DNA of 64,000 nt, taken from assembly GCF_918797505.1 (NCBI RefSeq), contig NC_092800.1, positions 25,807,577-25,871,576 on the forward strand, read 5' to 3'. This stretch comes from Bemisia tabaci (lineage: Eukaryota; Arthropoda; Insecta; Hemiptera; Aleyrodidae). Every line of letters starts with the position of its first letter. Within the stretch, counting starts at the first letter, position 1. The notes below the pieces were generated by a model. It was not told where the DNA came from. It worked only from the letters and a program-made list of their open reading frames with translations, and ran no database searches. Position numbers and translations under genes: made by a program. Positions 33,867 through 46,922 of this stretch are shown in pieces.

Positions 33867-34946
33867 GGGCCACGGCCCATGGCGGCAAAATTTAGGGGGC
33901 GGCAAATTTTGCAATCTTTTTGAATGTAGGTATCAAAAAAAAGAGAGAAAAAAATCGGATTCAGAAATAAATTACAAACGGGAAAAGGCGACAAAATCTC
34001 TAATTTCCTAAGAGTAAAAGTGTGGTAATTTCTAATTTTGTCGTCTTTCGGTGATACAAGAGACGACACCTTTAATTAGTAGAGTTAAGAGAAACCAAAC
34101 ACGCATTTTGACCTGGAACGGAGCGGCGCGGCGGTCGGTATGAAACACATAGCGCCTACAAGACTGCATGAATACTTCACGCATTGCGTCAAACGCACTG
34201 CGGTCAGCAGCAGTCGCAGTCGGCTTGAAACGCATAGCGCCTACAAGACTACATAAATACTTCACGCATTGCGCCAAACAGTGTGGTCAGCAACGGTCGG
34301 CGTGAAATGCATAGGGCCTACAAGACTTCATGAATACCTCACGCATTTTGCCAACACAGTGCGGTCGGCGCGGTGGTGGAAGTTAACATTTTTAACCACA
34401 TTTATGTTTGTTCTTCCATAATTTTTTCGTTCTTTTTTATAAATGGAAGGCCTTGTCCAAAAAGGGATGGGTTAACGGAACTGAACTTTTGTTAGTGTTG
34501 ATAGGGCTTTTAAAAAAAAATGTGCCAAACACGAGTAAACGCGTCTCATACACCCCTCCCCCACCGGCACGTTCACTTGATGGTTTTTATAGATCGTATT
34601 CGGCAGATCACACAGGTGAGGTTATATTGATATCGATTGGTCCATTATGTAACCAAAGCCTCAAAAGTCAATTTAGATATCTGAGGTAATGGGTCTTATA
34701 TGATCGAATTTGTATACTCTCCAGTACCAAATGGTAATGAAAAGTGAAATTGTTAGGAATTTTCTCATTTTCAGCTTTTCCAAATTAAATCCTAAAATTT
34801 TTGTTTGAAGTCATGTTCTATTGTTTTGAACCGAACGATACATTGAACTTCTGTCGAATACGATCTATTGATGTTTCAAAACAAACGAGAAGGGGGCGGA
34901 AAAGTACAGGCGGCCCATGGGCGGCATGTAGGTAAATCTGGCCCTG
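33867..34946 (+). mobile_element. Composite hAT-like element, 5'-trimmed, with nested insertion
   Basis: Begins inside the family end (GGGCCACGGCCCATGGCGGC) and ends GGTAAATCTGGCCCTG. Three minisatellite units lie near 34150, 34236 and 34313. The element at 34592-34865 is inserted into it. Confidence 0.8.
34592..34865. mobile_element. TA-target MITE nested in hAT-like element, 274 bp
   Basis: Ends GATCGTATTCGGCAG and CTGTCGAATACGATC. TA is duplicated on both sides (34590-34591, 34866-34867). Removing the insertion and one TA restores TTTTTATTGATGTTTC, the uninterrupted sequence seen in the sibling hAT copies. A diverged copy in the other orientation is at 56182-56452. Confidence 0.9.
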
Positions 34947-35826
34947 AGTCCATATTATAGGAGAGTACCTAGTATTTCCTGCTTTATCGTTTAAAGTAGC
35001 ACCTTTCTATGCTGAATTCTAGTGCGGACCCCTTTTACGGGTCACGTAGATCATAAAAATCGGCATAACTGCATACTCAACGAGTCTGCAAGTCCTTCAA
35101 GCAATACGAAAGATGTGTCCTTTATTTCTAGTAATCTCTTTAATCACAAAACACCCTCTAAATTTTAGGTTATTGACTTCCTCTCTCATATTAGCTGGGA
35201 GGACGGGATTCAGACTCTGAAGATGATCAAATGTAGTTGCTCAATGCCAGTGGAACTTCTCGAGGGACTAATGCCTTCTGCCTCCCCATACACAAAAGTC
35301 TACTCGCGCTTATACTCGCAAGCATGCTCAAGATAGCATGTACGGCCATCTCGCCGAACATGAAGAAAATAAGTCTATTCTTAGCTGATTTACAAGAATC
35401 AAGCATCAAAACACGATTCTGTGACCAGCGCAACTGACCCACCTTAGAGAGTTTGTTTACAGGATGAGCCCTCTCCTTCGAACTATCGCGGTTTTCGAAT
35501 AGAAAATTTGTAGGTGTCTGAAATTCCATGAATTTCGTGTTTAAGTGGAAACTACTGACAGAACTGATAGGATACTCATGGTTCATGAATTGAACAATTA
35601 TTAGAGAAGATATATGACAAAATGGTCTAATCTACTAAAATACGTGCATTTAAATGAGAAATACCGCCAGATGACGTCACAAGGTGATGCATTTTCTCAC
35701 TTTTAAATCTATTTCTAACTATTTCCCATTTGAGAAAAAAATTATAAAAAATACTGTGAAATCAGCTCTTTAAGTGCTTTCAGATGGCGCAATAAAACAT
35801 ATGCATGCAAATTCTTTATTGATTGG
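34947..35826. other. Unassigned intron sequence
   Basis: Contains a minus-strand open frame of 119 codons (35586-35227) with no recognisable domain and no splice or start support. Not annotated as a gene. Confidence 0.3.
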
Positions 35827-37016
<1,190 letters not shown>

Positions 37017-37086
37017 ACTTGTTTCTTGTCCTGACCGTCATCTTTACTCTCCTGCATCCAGCGGGCTGATTATTGAAATTGATAGA

Positions 37087-37512
37087 CAGGGGCGGACTGG
37101 TAGTCGAAAAGTTAGGAGGCGACCCAGATTTGGGCGCCCCTCCTGTCGTTCGGTGAGCCCTCCCCCGGAAAATTTGATTTGGGAAATTTGGAAAATTTCA
37201 CACTTTTTAAACGCAATTTTAAGCATTATTGGAGTCAAGTTCTACAGTACGAACTTCAAAATAACCTATTCTCAGGATTCTTCTGGGGCCCCTTCGTCAT
37301 ATAAGTTTTAGGCGACCTTTCGTGTCTCTTAGAGACAGATTTTCAAGTATTTTGGGGCCTTTTAGTGACTGCAAAGGATAGGAAAATTTCAATATTACGG
37401 GGAAAAAAAACAATAACTCGAAAAAAATTCGCCGCGGGGGCCCCTTCGGGACCTCCGCGGCAAATCGTGAGGAGGCGATCGCCTCCCCGCCCCCATGGCC
37501 AGTCCGCCCCTG
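37087..37512. mobile_element. hAT-type MITE, 426 bp, with 8-bp duplication
   Basis: Ends CAGGGGCGGACTGG and CCAGTCCGCCCCTG, flanked by the perfect duplication TTGATAGA (37079-37086 and 37513-37520). The interior has GC-rich arms (GAGGCGACC, CGCCCC) and no coding capacity. Confidence 0.9.
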
Positions 37513-37592
37513 TTGATAGACAAAGCTATGGACAAGGCAGACATAGGGAGCATGGAGCGATACAATGATACATACGTACATAAAAGTCGCTC

Positions 37593-37850
37593 TCACAGCG
37601 CTATCTGGCGCTCTGCGACTCCTAACCGCCACAAAACTCGGTCCTCCCTCAGGTCATCAGGGAGTTGGCACTCCCTCACCCCATCCATAACCCCCTGTCG
37701 CCAACCTTCTACCGGGCATCCCCTTCGTCTCCTCCCAGGAGGAACCCAATCAAGCATCTTTTTTGGCAGCCTCTCTTTCGTCATCCTATTGACATGACTG
37801 TGCCAGACAAGCTGTTTGGTCATGATGTCGAACACGATGTCACGAAGCAT
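37593..37850 (-). pseudogene. C-terminal fragment of non-LTR retrotransposon polyprotein
   Basis: The minus-strand frame encodes LVWHSHVNRMTKERLPKKML, then WVPPGRRRRGCPVEGWRQGV and EDRVLWRLGVAERQ. This is the conserved tail after the reverse transcriptase in RTE/Jockey-related elements (typically LWxGHVxRM...LPK...GRRxRGRPxxRW). No reverse transcriptase or endonuclease domain is present nearby, so only the tail survives. It lies within a foldback element after Foxj1. Confidence 0.65.
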
Positions 37851-38175
37851 GGAGCTATATCATTAGTTAAAACTGGTGGTTGTTACAGATTAAGGGAGAA
37901 AATGATGGACAAATTAAAGGGTCTCTTGTCGGTTGCCGTTAGTAAGTCCATTACCTATCGCATTTGTCCATTGCGACCACCCGTTTCCACCAATAGGATC
38001 CCCCCATATACCCTTTGTCGTTTTTGTCTTGTCTATCAATTTCAATAATCGGCCTACAGGATCGTATCCCGAGCACAAACTATTTCCCGCGAATTTTCGC
38101 CATCGAATGCCATAGACAATACCGACCGATCAAACCTCAAAACAAAATTCACCCCGGAGGAAGATTTGGCCAGTC

Positions 38176-38585
38176 CAGCGCCGGATTTTGGGAGGGAGGG
38201 GGGAGCACCTGAGACCTGAGTACCACAATATAATGTTTTTTGGGGAGAGGTGCAAAAGATTTGCGGGCTGTCCGCACAAATAATAATTTTTCCTTCATTT
38301 CATTTTCAACCACTACGAGAGAAAATAGGCTGAGGAGGGGCCTTTGGTACAAAATTTTGTATGAAAATGTGGGTCACGAACTCGCGGTGGCCTCAAACTG
38401 TGTCTGAAGAAGGTGACTTTTCAACAATTTCTTGAGGAAGCCTCCCGGACCATCCTCCGTGCTGGGGGTATTAGAACCCTACAAACCTCCCTTCGGTGGG
38501 TAGAATCAGGGGTGGTTGTCACCAAATATGTACAGCTACGGCTGTGTTTGGAAGCGGGCGCCCCACCGCCCTGAATCCGGCGCTG
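38176..38585. mobile_element. hAT-type MITE, 410 bp
   Basis: Ends CAGCGCCGGATTTTG and, inverted, CAGCGCCGGATTCAG. Flanks GGCCAGTC (38168-38175) and GGTCAGTC (38586-38593) agree at 7 of 8 positions. The ends resemble those of the CAGGGCCGGATT family. Confidence 0.8.
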
Positions 38586-38593
38586 GGTCAGTC

Positions 38594-39098
38594 CCACGGA
38601 CAGCAATTTGTATAATATTTTCGATTTTTGATTTGACCTCCAGATCCCAGAGGTGAGTTTAAAACTAAATCGTTCCAATCGTTGACCAATCTATTTATCT
38701 CTCCCGCTGGCTACTTTGCTTGTAAAGTTGGTATGAGCTCAATTTCATTTGAAAAAGTGTGTGATATTCGATCAGGAGAATTCGTCTTTAGTCTCAGGTG
38801 CGTTGAGAAACTCAACGGAAGCCACTGATGTTTCAATTGATGGTAATCAAAGTAACGTTAGAGACGCCTTAGGTTTTATTTCCATGGTAATTCTATGGGT
38901 CTCAGTCATGGGAATTTTCGAGGGTGGAAGGCCAAAGCTGTTGGAGAAAGACAAAATTTGATGAATGGGGCAGAACAGTAAGACCTTATGTACAAGCTAA
39001 ATGCGAAAAGAAAATAATTTTTCTCACCTTGTAAGTATCATCATTTACAAGAAGTTCATCCAGACTCTTAATAAATACGCAATTGAAAAGCAATATAA
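38594..39098. other. Unassigned sequence
   Basis: No gene or bounded repeat recognised. Confidence 0.3.
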
Positions 39099-39106
39099 AC
39101 TTTGAA

Positions 39107-39268
39107 CATTGGCGGATCCAGCAAATTGGCAACGTTGCTTTTCTCCATTTAAACCTATGGAAATGTATCGATTCTTAGAGGGGGCAAGTGCTCCGACAAG
39201 AATCGATTATGTAACATAGCTTTAAAAGGAGAAAATTCGGTGTTGCCAAATTGCTGGACCCGCCTCTG
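39107..39268. mobile_element. hAT-type MITE, 162 bp, perfect duplication
   Basis: Ends CATTGGCGGATCCAGCAAAT and, inverted, CAGAGGCGGGTCCAGCAATT. Flanked by ACTTTGAA at 39099-39106 and 39269-39276. Both arms carry TTGGCAAC and AATCGAT. A relative lies at 51165-51325. Confidence 0.88.
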
Positions 39269-39276
39269 ACTTTGAA

Positions 39277-41749
39277 TGGCAATGCGGTAACACGCCCTCT
39301 AGCAATGAAATGAAAATTAAGCGACACTATTATAATGGAAAAATTCAAATAAAAAATAAAATGTGATTAACTCACGAACAATGACTGCGCAATTAATTAA
39401 TAACTAGAGACTCCCTATACGCAATCGAAACTCTCCTTGGATTAAGAATTACTGAATGATACTTCGACCTTTTGATGAGAATAATGCCTCCTTAGACAGC
39501 CACGGTGAACTTATCTTACGTGCATCAGTTCTCAGTTTACATTTTATTATGTTCATAACATTGTATTTTATTTAACTATTTTTCGTCTCATTTGTTATTG
39601 GACAGTTTTGATACTCATTAATTTTAAGAGAATGTAATACCTTCTTCCTAATTATTTCTCGAATGAGTTTATTACGTCCCCTGAAGCAATGAAGCATTGG
39701 CAGAGATGTAAAAAAAAGGAGCCTTGAAGGTTAAGCTTTAAATGAAAAGTGACCCTCGAATACGAGAAATCTAGGTACCTACCTAAGTATATTCCTCCGA
39801 GAATATTGACAGTGCCTTGGAAGATGTATTTGCATTCCCGCATGCACATCGCAAAGGCATTCCAAGATGAAACGTGCGACTCTGAAGCAGTCTTGATTCA
39901 TAGATCGGACTTTCATTCAAAGACTTATTATCTTCTTGAAAATTGCACCCTCCAATGCGTGGTCTAACTTCATTCGTAGGCCATCTTCCTTTTAGCGGTG
40001 ATGAAAACTTCATATCGAAAGAGATCCACTAAGTCTAGACGGGTGCTTTAAAAGTCGACTAAAGGGTTGAACTTTCTTTAAGCAATTAAGTACCTAAAGT
40101 TACTCCCCCAAATGGATCTACAATATAGCATGGTACATACTAGGTGATCTATGGCTCCTTACTCATCGATCAGTGGCTTTTAAATTGATTTGCCAAAAAG
40201 TATCCTCTCGATTTCAGAGAGCCAATGTTATTAGTCTTGTTTTCCTCTGATGAATTTGTCTCTCCTCTTGTGTAAAATTTAACTGTAGCAATCTAATCAT
40301 AAGTGTCTTCTGATATGAAATAGTGATAAAACTCCGTCCGTTTCAAGTTTGTTTGTTTTTAGGTACTAGGTATATTAATTAATTCAGTCAAACCTCTGAA
40401 TGTGATGTTAGATGTTGTTCTACAGTGTGTATATTTTAAGGTAATTTATTATTATTGACTATGTAATTTAGGTACTTTTGAATTAGACCATACGTATGTG
40501 ACTGAGCATGCGCAACGGAGGCTTAAGGTGAAAAAGAAAAAAAAAGTAAGATAAGTATACCAGTGCTTAGAGGGGCCGATTCCGCACCATTAATCGAAAA
40601 GGGCCCCCGAAAATTAGAAGGAAATTGAATACTCTGGCGCTTCTCAGAGTCTGAGTTGGAAAATTCGTAATTTCGAGAAAAATCCTGCTGCGCCGCACAG
40701 TGGATCGGGTCAATCGGAGGAGGTCGGACAAAATTTGGAAACTTTAAACGCTCGTAACTCCGTCCATGCGACATTTTGAGGTTCTAAAATTGGTTTCCTT
40801 GTAAAATTTTCTTCTGAAAGCACCCTTTGAAATTTACAATATGGCAAAAGAAACATCAAAATTGCAGTTTTAGTCAAGAATTTCATGTCCAGCCTCTCTG
40901 ATCGACTCGATTTACTGTGCGCCGGTGCGCAATTGCGCAAATGCTCATTTTTTTAACACTTGAATGTTGATATAATATTCTAGACAGTATTAAACGTTGA
41001 TTTTCATAACAAACGGGAGATCGAAAATTTTGACCTGAATCGGGGTTGTTTGTTCTCTTGGGGTATTCAGCCCATCAGATCAAGTTCTCTTTTCCGATGC
41101 CCTGTCACATACTTTACCCTTAATCATGTATAAATAAGGAAGGAAAAATGTACTTGTGGAATCATAATAGGGTTGATTGCTTACACGGTTGTGATTCAAA
41201 TTTTCCCGATACATAATATCTGTATCCCTGTGAATCGTATCAGTGTTACGTTCCATCTACGCAATGGCCGACTCCGGGGTAAGGTCAGAATTTCGACCAG
41301 TTCATGAAGTTCATTAGGTCAAGAGGTTTGACCTAAACGTGAAATGAGGTGAAAAATCGACCATTCTGTGAACCGGGGCAGACCAGTTCACTAACTGATG
41401 AAAAGGGTCAACCCGAACGTGAAATGAGTTGAGAACTGACAATCCGTGAAATGGGGTGAATAGAAACTGAACAATCCGCGAACAGCAAGGGAAGTAAGAG
41501 ATGAGAGGGTCAAAAGAAAAGCAAAAGTCCAAAGAAAGGACGACTCAAAAAGCAACTCTACATATTATCATGCTCAGACACCTATTTATTTTGCGATTTC
41601 GAGGGCCGGCAATGTTGCAATTCGTTTAAATGATGCATTTCTCAGAAAATTGACCATGTCGCGATACAAATCAGTAATTGCTTACTTCATCGTCGGCACA
41701 AGAGGCAACGCTGGAATTAGTCTACGGTGTAATAGAGACAGTTAATAAT
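39277..41749. other. Mostly unassigned; foldback arm at 40690-40925
   Basis: AT-rich sequence without a recognised gene. 40690-40925 repeats arm sequence of the 41750-42707 family (GTGGATCGGGTCAAT, GGAAACTTTAAACGCTCGTA, TTTCATGTCCAGCC). Around 41330-41480 GTGAAATGAGGTGAA-type words recur loosely. Confidence 0.45.
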
Positions 41750-42707
41750 ATCGCATGCAACGGATACTAAACGAATTTCATTACAACGCCTGGATGCAAC
41801 TATTCGCGCTCTGTGGATGTCCGTGTTGCATATGCACAGATGTGAAGGCGTTTTGACTTCAGACACTAATCCCCTCACCAGTAGCGCGCAGTGGCGTGAG
41901 TTAATGGAAGGAGTCGGAAAAATGCGGAAACATTTAAAGCTCATATTGATGTTAATACGGAACGTAGAGGTTTTAGAAGTGGTTCCGTTCATTTTCTCGT
42001 ACAATTTCTCTCAAGAGATTCCCTATACAATTCATATTGTGAAAAAATTAACATCAAACTTTGCACTTTCAGTCGGAAATTACATGCCCAACTTCTCTGA
42101 AGGGCTCGTTTCATTTGTGCGTCGGGCTTTTTTACGGGAATCTAAAATGATAGAGCGCCTTCAATTCCTCATTTATACTTCGAAGACATCTCTTAAGGCA
42201 TGAGTTGTTGCTCTACAAATCATGCTCGGCATATGACGAAGACGATGTCAAAACTGAAACATAAAAGATACTCGCATCCTACGCCCACGTGCGAAACAAT
42301 TCGTGCTTAAGAGATATCTTTGTAGTATAAACGAAAATTTAAAAGCGCTCTGCCATTTTAGATCCTCGCCGTTGGCGCCACGCCGCACGGTGGATCGAGC
42401 CAATGAGACAGGTCGGACATGAAATTGTTTACTTAAACTACAAAAAATGTTTATTTTGTCACATTTTAAATTTCAAGGTGTGCTTCTAATAGAAACTTTT
42501 ACGAAGAAACCAATGAAAACCACCTTTTAGAACCTAAAAGTTTTGTATAAACGGAGTTATTATAAAGCGTTTAAAGTTTCCAAATTTTGTTCCACCTCTA
42601 CCATTGACTCGATTCACTGTGCGCCGTGGGTGAAGTGACGAGTGCCTGGACTGTCAAAACGCCTTCTGTTACGTGCGTATGCAACACGGACATTTATGGA
42701 GCCCGAA
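41750..42707. mobile_element. Foldback element, about 960 bp
   Basis: Arms of roughly 450 bp meet near 42235. The left has GATGTCCGTGTTGCATATGC, AAGGCGTTTTGACTTCAGAC, AACATTTAAAGCTC and AGATATC-type words; the right has their inverses ending TATGCAACACGGACATTTAT. Fragments of the same family are at 29220-29590, 31080-31320, 40690-40925 and about 46190-46250, making it the most frequent long repeat in the window. Confidence 0.75.
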
Positions 42708-42789
42708 AATGTTCTATGCCCGAATTGAAAATTTATGTGGGCACGTCTTACTGCCCAGATTATATCGTTCAAAGAGGATGATTCGCTAA

Positions 42790-43047
42790 ATGAATCACAT
42801 TTAGCAAAAAGGAACCAGCACGATGGCAGTGTTTTCACAATTGTGCGACTTCTTTTTTTCTTTTAAAAATACTTAATATTATGTATAGTATTAAAATTTT
42901 CACTGTTGTTTTCCTTTAAAATTAACATTTTTTTTGGTGGGACGTAAAAGCCATTGCCTCTTCTGGGAATTTCTTTAAAAAAGTATAAAAATGTAACATT
43001 CTTACAACACTGTAATCGCGCTGGTTCCTTTTTACTAAATGCGATCC
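42790..43047. mobile_element. MITE, sibling of 30312-30573
   Basis: Inverted arms share CATTTAGCAAAAAGGAACCAG at left (first 20 bases in common with the inverse at right, apart from GTA for GCA), and CAATTGTGCGACTT follows as in the sibling. Confidence 0.65.
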
Positions 43048-43983
43048 AAATGATGCCACAATACTCTGGAAAGTGTGTTTTCAAGACAATTTAACAACTG
43101 TAATTCTGGTCTTCATCACGACTAAGGACAAAAACCAAAATAAATTTACCGTCAGTTCACATCAAACCTCTATTGTTTATCAAAAAATTCAACATTTTGG
43201 ACTCTTGTTTAGCTTCAAACTAAAATACAATACAATTTTACCGTTTACATCTTGTGTACGGTAAAATGCTCCTTATTGCCTTTGCGAATGCTTAATAAAG
43301 ACCATAAAATCATAGAAAATCAATTCCTGAAATTCAAAAAGTGACATCAAAGCAGAACTTTCAGGACCGGATGCCTACATTGCGATTTGCTCCTGCCGAC
43401 GGTTTTTATTTATTCAAACCTACTGCACATGTAAAACAGATACCCATCATATTCTTTCTACTTATTTAGATACATTTTATGTGATTTATTGACAGTGTTT
43501 AACAGCCCAACATGTGTAATCTAGTCGTTTTTACAGAATAAAAATAATTTTTTCAACATTGACTGGCTCTTTTTATTAAGAATGCGTCTCACACCACTCT
43601 CATTCATTCACACCGTTGCGCATACTACACGCTGTACATAATTTGGACCACATTAAGCAATTCGGAAGTATAATTTCTGGCTCATCTTTAAAAACACTTA
43701 TGTGCATACGGAAACTAATGGTTCATAAGTTGTTTCTCAGTTGAGCCAGAAATTACAGCTCCGAATTGCAAAACGTAGTCCATTCCTGCTGAACGTAGGA
43801 CACTTCTGACGTTTCTGTGCAGATGTTGCGACGCTTAGAAGGAAAATGATTTTCGTCGCTAAAAAATGCATTTTTAAGGAAGCTAAGTATCTCTGTTTGG
43901 AAAAAATATATTTCACCGACAATTATGGGTGTAATAGCAACAGTCAGAGAGAAAATAAGAGTCCGCATTGAATAGCAGAAGTG
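43048..43983. other. Unassigned sequence
   Basis: No gene recognised. GAGCCAGAAATTA and its inverse (43676-43684, 43742-43755) form a small hairpin. Confidence 0.3.
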
Positions 43984-44218
43984 CACGGAAAGGAATTAAA
44001 TGGTGATTTAGCATCTATATTATGTTAAAAAGATGTCCGACAAGTTTCAAATGCTGATTTTACATTTTAACAAATGCTAACGTAACTACGCCCACTGCAA
44101 AACGTACAAATTAAAATGTTATGTTAGCATTTTTGTATTGTAAAATCAGCATTTGAAACTTGTCGGACATCTTTTTAACAGTATAAATGCTAAATCAACA
44201 TTTAATTTTTTTTCCGTG
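43984..44218. mobile_element. Foldback MITE, CACGGAAA ends, 235 bp
   Basis: Left CACGGAAAGGAATTAAATG and right, inverted, CACGGAAAAAAAATTAAATG. The arms share AAAAAGATGTCCGACAAGTT and TCAAATGCTGATTTTACA. A diverged relative is at 49441-49674. Confidence 0.82.
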
Positions 44219-44254
44219 TGCGTGACCGCCTGATCTTCCCGTCATGAATCTTCC

Positions 44255-45375
44255 GTCATGAATGCGCATAAGTGCGCTTCAGCTAGAAATGTATTTACAA
44301 ATGGGTGGTTTTTCTACGAGGATTAAAAATAATCGAGTGGTATGGAATACAACAAAAGAATATTAACTATGCAAAACGATAATCCGGGTATCGGAACTTG
44401 GCTGATTTGAAAACGCCTTCAAATGCGGCGTTATACCTCACGCGTTCCGGAGAGTTCAAATAGTTGTATCATTGCGCCTTAGAAATGAGACGGAAGATTA
44501 CAATTGAAATAGCTTTCATGCACGCTGGCCTTTTCGATTTCCGTTAACATTTTTGCTGTCATGATTGCGCATAAGTGCGCTTCAGCTAGAAATGTATTTA
44601 CAAATGGGTGGTTTTTCTACGAGGATTAAAATTAATCGAGTGGTACGGAATAACACAAAAGAATATGAAGTATGCAAAACGATAATCCGGGTATCGGAAC
44701 TAAGCTGCTTAAAAAACGCCTTCAAATGCGGCCTTATACCTCACGCGTTCCGGAGAGTTCAAATAGTTGTATCATTGCGCCTTAGAAATGCGACGGAAGA
44801 TTACAATTGAAATAGCTTTCAAGCACGCTGGCCTTTTCGATTTCCGTTTACATTTTTGCAGTGGTGAATGCACAGCTGAAGTGCGCTTCAGCTAGCATCG
44901 TAATTACAAATGGGTGGTTTTTCTACGAGGATTAAAAATAATCGAGTGGTACGGAATATAACAAAAGAATATTAACTATGCAAAACGATAATCCGGGTAT
45001 CGGAACTTGGCTGATTTGAAAACGCCTTCATATGCGGCGATACACCTCACGCGTTCCGGAGATTTCAAATAGTTGTATCATTGCGCCTTAGAAATGCGAC
45101 GGAAGATTACAATTGAAATAGCTTTCATGCACGCTGGCCTTTTCGATTTCCGTCAACATTTTTGCTGTCATGAATGCGCTTAATTGCGCTTCAGCTAGAA
45201 TTGTATTAATAAATGGTTGGTTTTTCTGCGAGGATTAAAATCAATCGAGTGGTACGGAATATAACAAAAGAATATGAACTGTTCAAAACGATAATCCGGG
45301 TATCGGAACTTGGCTGTTTTGAAAATGCCTTCAAATGCCGTGATGCCCTGATATGCGTGATATAGTTCAAATAGT
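44255..45375. repeat. Satellite, about 303-bp unit, nearly four copies
   Basis: The word AGCTAG in CGCTTCAGCTAG recurs at about 44281, 44584, 44890 and 45193, a spacing of 303-306 bp. Each unit contains AAATGGGTGGTTTTTCTACG, GATAATCCGGGTATCGGAAC, CTCACGCGTTCCGGAGA and GCACGCTGGCCTTTTCGATT. Identity between neighbours is high; the last copy is the most diverged and incomplete. No open frame is conserved between units. Confidence 0.9.
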
Positions 45376-45782
45376 TGTTCATTCAAGAGCGAACTAAAAA
45401 CGCCTTCACCTTACCGGCATGCAAAATATGTCACACGCCTCACCATCGTAGCGCGGCGCGGCGAGTGGGTGGAGTGGAGTTCAATTGCGTGGCTACCAGC
45501 TCTGGAGTCCTAAAAAGGAAAAATGCCGTATGAGCCATCAGAGGTTGCCAAATTTCCCCTTGCAAATCACTGATTTTCAGGAAAATTTTTGAATGTTTGT
45601 CTACCAATTTCTCGGATAATTTTGTTCGTAATTTGATCTAAAACGTTTAAAAATTCCATGGAAAAATATTCATCTACGAAATCCTCGATATTCGGACGGG
45701 TCGAGTAGCACAATGTCAGTGTTGTAAAATGGTGCAAGTTGCGGCGGAAATGGTATCGGTGTCAATTTGCGGGATTGATATC

Positions 45783-46038
45783 CTGCCGTGCTAAGGAAGA
45801 ACGCCGTATGAGTCTTCAGACGTTGCCAAATTTCCTTCGATAAAAACCGTATTTACTATAGGAAAATTGTGAACATTTTTTCTCCCAACATTTTCAGACA
45901 ATTTTGTACGCAATTTACTCTAAAATATCTGAAAATTTCGAATAAAAATGTACATGAATGTCGTCCAAAATACATATTTATCAAGGGAAATTTGGCAACT
46001 CTCGAATGTTCATATGGCGTTCTTCCTTAGCACGGCAG
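45783..46038. mobile_element. MITE, sibling of 32959-33211, 256 bp
   Basis: Same inverted ends (CTGCCGTGCTAAGGAAGAAC) and interior (AATTTTCAGACAATTTTGTA). TATC flanks both ends. A partial start of similar type (AATGCCGTATGAGCCATCAG) is at about 45522. Confidence 0.85.
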
Positions 46039-46503
46039 TATCCGCGATGCTGCGGAAATATTTTTGGTGGAAAAATGTGCATCATTTGGCGACGCCGCCA
46101 CGATGGAACATGGCTCATTTAAATGTGACGCAGAATTTCGTTGCGAATTATGACCGCAGCCATACGTTGTGCCTAAGAAAACCAGAGCGCCTGCAATTAT
46201 TTGTGTATGCAACATTGACATCCCGAGAACACGAATAGTTGTATCCAGACCTAGCCCTTGAAAAAGATGTAGCGCCTTCAACTTTTACCGCTTGTGAAAA
46301 CAAAATGTGTCAATTCAGCTCCACTCAATGCACTCATACTTCGTCGTTACCCGCAGATTGGGCGGGTTGGTGTTGGTGAGTAATTAATCAAATTTAAACA
46401 AAAAGTATTAAGTAAATCCATATAGTAAATATGTAATCAAAATGGAGACTGTTCATGAGGAAATAATACCGCGTGACTTTATCGCCAACTGTACACTTTC
46501 TTT
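46039..46503. other. Unassigned sequence with foldback scraps
   Basis: 46190-46250 carries a scrap of the 41750-42707 family (GTATGCAACATTGACATCCC). Otherwise nothing recognised. Confidence 0.35.
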
Positions 46504-46922
46504 TCCCTGGTAAAAATTGGCAGTAGAATCTGTGTTCCAAGACACCATAGACCTACAGCCGGCTGTAAGATTTCCAATAGCTTCTATAGCCGGCTACAAA
46601 ATTTCTTACAGCCTTTTATAGCCGAGGCGATTAAGCAACAGCCAGGCGATAAAGTGTGTGCTAAACGTTACTAATTACGGATGCTAGGACTTAGTGAGTT
46701 TTTGGAATACTGCTCTCTTTTTGGGCCGTAGTATCTTCATTTATTTTGCGAGGAAAGCTCCGTACTTTTGATGGATGCCTGCCATTACTAATATAGCCAG
46801 CTAGCGGGAAACGCGCATTGGCGCCTACAAACCTAACAGGGATACCTCACGCGTTGCGCAATGCGTGAAGTATCCCTGTTAGGTTTGTAGGCGCCAGTGC
46901 GTCGCCGCTTTTGTGTTGGGCT
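46504..46922 (+). mobile_element. Truncated second copy of the 3921-4873 element
   Basis: Begins TCCCTGGTAAAAATTGGCAG and follows 3921-4430 closely (CCATAGACCTACAGCC, GGATGCTAGGACTTAGTGAG, hairpin with AAACCTAACAGGGATACCTC). It ends abruptly near 46922, without the right terminus, and lacks about 50 bp before the hairpin. Confidence 0.8.

Larger units (their letters stand above)
37059..38059. mobile_element. Large foldback-ended element just after Foxj1 stop
   Basis: Left CAGCGGGCTGATTATTGAAA and right, inverted, CTGTAGGCCGATTATTGAAA, both continuing as TTGATAGACAA. The ends resemble those of 21374-21646. The left end lies 43 bp after the Foxj1 stop codon, so it is probably in the 3' UTR. 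It encloses a hAT-like insertion (37087-37512) and a retroelement fragment (37593-37850). Confidence 0.55.

Noticed and set aside
35227..35586. Minus-strand open frame of 119 codons
   Set aside because: No recognisable domain, no splice or promoter support, and it lies among repeats. Could be repeat-derived.
44255..45375. CRISPR-like array
   Set aside because: Units of about 303 bp without spacer/repeat alternation, in a eukaryotic genome; it is an ordinary satellite.
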